A stretch of DNA of 5,273 nt, taken from an uncultured Clostridia bacterium. GTDB lineage: Bacteria > Bacillota_A > Clostridia > Oscillospirales > Oscillospiraceae. A program made the position numbers and the translations under genes. The DNA is taken from contig CAMVGI010000112.1 in NCBI GenBank assembly GCA_947166955.1, positions 1 through 5,273 on the forward strand, given 5' to 3'. Shown here one piece after another: positions 4,924 through 5,273 of the stretch. The notes beneath the pieces are model-generated. The model had not been told where the DNA came from, did no database searches, and was given only the letters and a program-made list of their open reading frames with translations. Each line of letters starts with the position of its first letter. The first letter of the stretch is position 1.

Positions 4924-5273
4924 ATGGCTCAGAAGTCCAATGACAAGCGCGTCGAGCGCAAGGAGAGAAGCGATCGCAATATGAACCGTGCGGTGGTGCT
5001 GCTGATCGCGGGCATCGTTGCGGAGTGGTATTTGCTGCTGGTGGACCGCGCGTATGTGCGCGGCAATATTGAGCAGTTCGTGAAATGGTTCGACGTGCTC
5101 GGCGTGCTGCGCTGGGTGGGTCTGGCGCTTTTGGCGGCGGGCGTGGTGTTGTATGTGCTGCGCAGAGAAAAGCCGCAGCTCGGCGTGTACGGCGGCATTT
5201 TGACCGGCGTGGGCTTTTTTCTCGCCTTCACCTCGATCTGCATGCGTCACGTGTATCCCACGAGCGTCACGGT
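4924..5273 (+). CDS. Unrecognised small membrane protein, 3'-incomplete
   Basis: An open frame starts at ATG 4924 and runs off the right edge, giving 116 visible residues without a stop. The first 20 residues are hydrophilic and strongly charged (MAQKSNDKRVERKERSDRN), probably cytoplasmic by the positive-inside rule. Three hydrophobic segments follow at about 22-40, 58-79 and 86-104, with a charged loop (RREKPQ, 80-85) between the second and third. There is no cleavable signal peptide pattern and no motif that I can assign to a family. GGGGGT (4909-4914), one mismatch from GGAGGT, supplies a plausible ribosome site about 10 nt before the ATG. GC-rich codon use matches the neighbouring genes, supporting a real gene. 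It is divergent from nrdD and shares its upstream region. Function unknown. Confidence 0.8.
   Translation, partial: MAQKSNDKRVERKERSDRNMNRAVVLLIAGIVAEWYLLLVDRAYVRGNIEQFVKWFDVLGVLRWVGLALLAAGVVLYVLRREKPQLGVYGGILTGVGFFLAFTSICMRHVYPTSVT

Noticed and set aside
2468..4984. An 838-codon open frame on the plus strand, antisense to nrdD
   Set aside because: It is an artefact of GC-rich codon use opposite nrdD. Its translation is repetitive in Val, Ala, Leu, Arg and Asp, it lacks recognisable motifs, and it runs through the nrdD promoter region, whereas nrdD carries every family motif.

Overview
The window looks like a piece of chromosome from a GC-rich anaerobic bacterium, most likely a member of the Clostridia (Bacillota). 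This is inferred from a class III (oxygen-sensitive) ribonucleotide reductase with its radical-SAM activase, an NrdR-type operator, purine-rich Shine-Dalgarno sequences, hairpin-plus-T-run terminators, and a sharp contrast between GC-rich genes and AT-rich intergenic DNA. No mobile element, CRISPR array, tRNA or rRNA was seen.

Layout. Positions 2-595 (+) hold the 3' part of a short-chain dehydrogenase/reductase resembling FabG; its start lies off the left edge. It converges on dut (dUTPase, 628-1065, -), and a bidirectional terminator hairpin fills the 32-bp gap between the two stop codons. Reading leftward on the minus strand, the main cluster is nrdD (4660-2462), a DUF1624/HGSNAT-like membrane acyltransferase homologue (2405-1692), nrdG (1626-1114) and dut (1065-628). 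A divergent intergenic region (4661-4923) separates nrdD from the start of an unrecognised small membrane protein (4924 to the right edge, +, incomplete).

How the genes fit together. NrdG makes the glycyl radical on NrdD, and NrdD reduces ribonucleotides to deoxyribonucleotides without oxygen. Dut removes dUTP and supplies dUMP for dTMP synthesis. The cluster is therefore mostly an anaerobic DNA-precursor unit, with a membrane-protein gene of unrelated predicted function placed between the reductase and its activase.

Regulation visible in the sequence. nrdD has a consensus-like promoter on the minus strand (TTGACA, 18 bp, TATAAT). A near-palindromic NrdR box lies just downstream of the expected transcription start, and a second half-matching box overlaps the -10. 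An intrinsic terminator stands directly after nrdD and only about 21 bp before the next start codon. That leaves no room for a separate downstream promoter, so the distal genes (including nrdG) probably depend on read-through. I found no clearly undescribed system. The most unusual points are this attenuator-like arrangement, the acyltransferase inside the nrd cluster, and interleaved inverted repeats between the divergent promoters.
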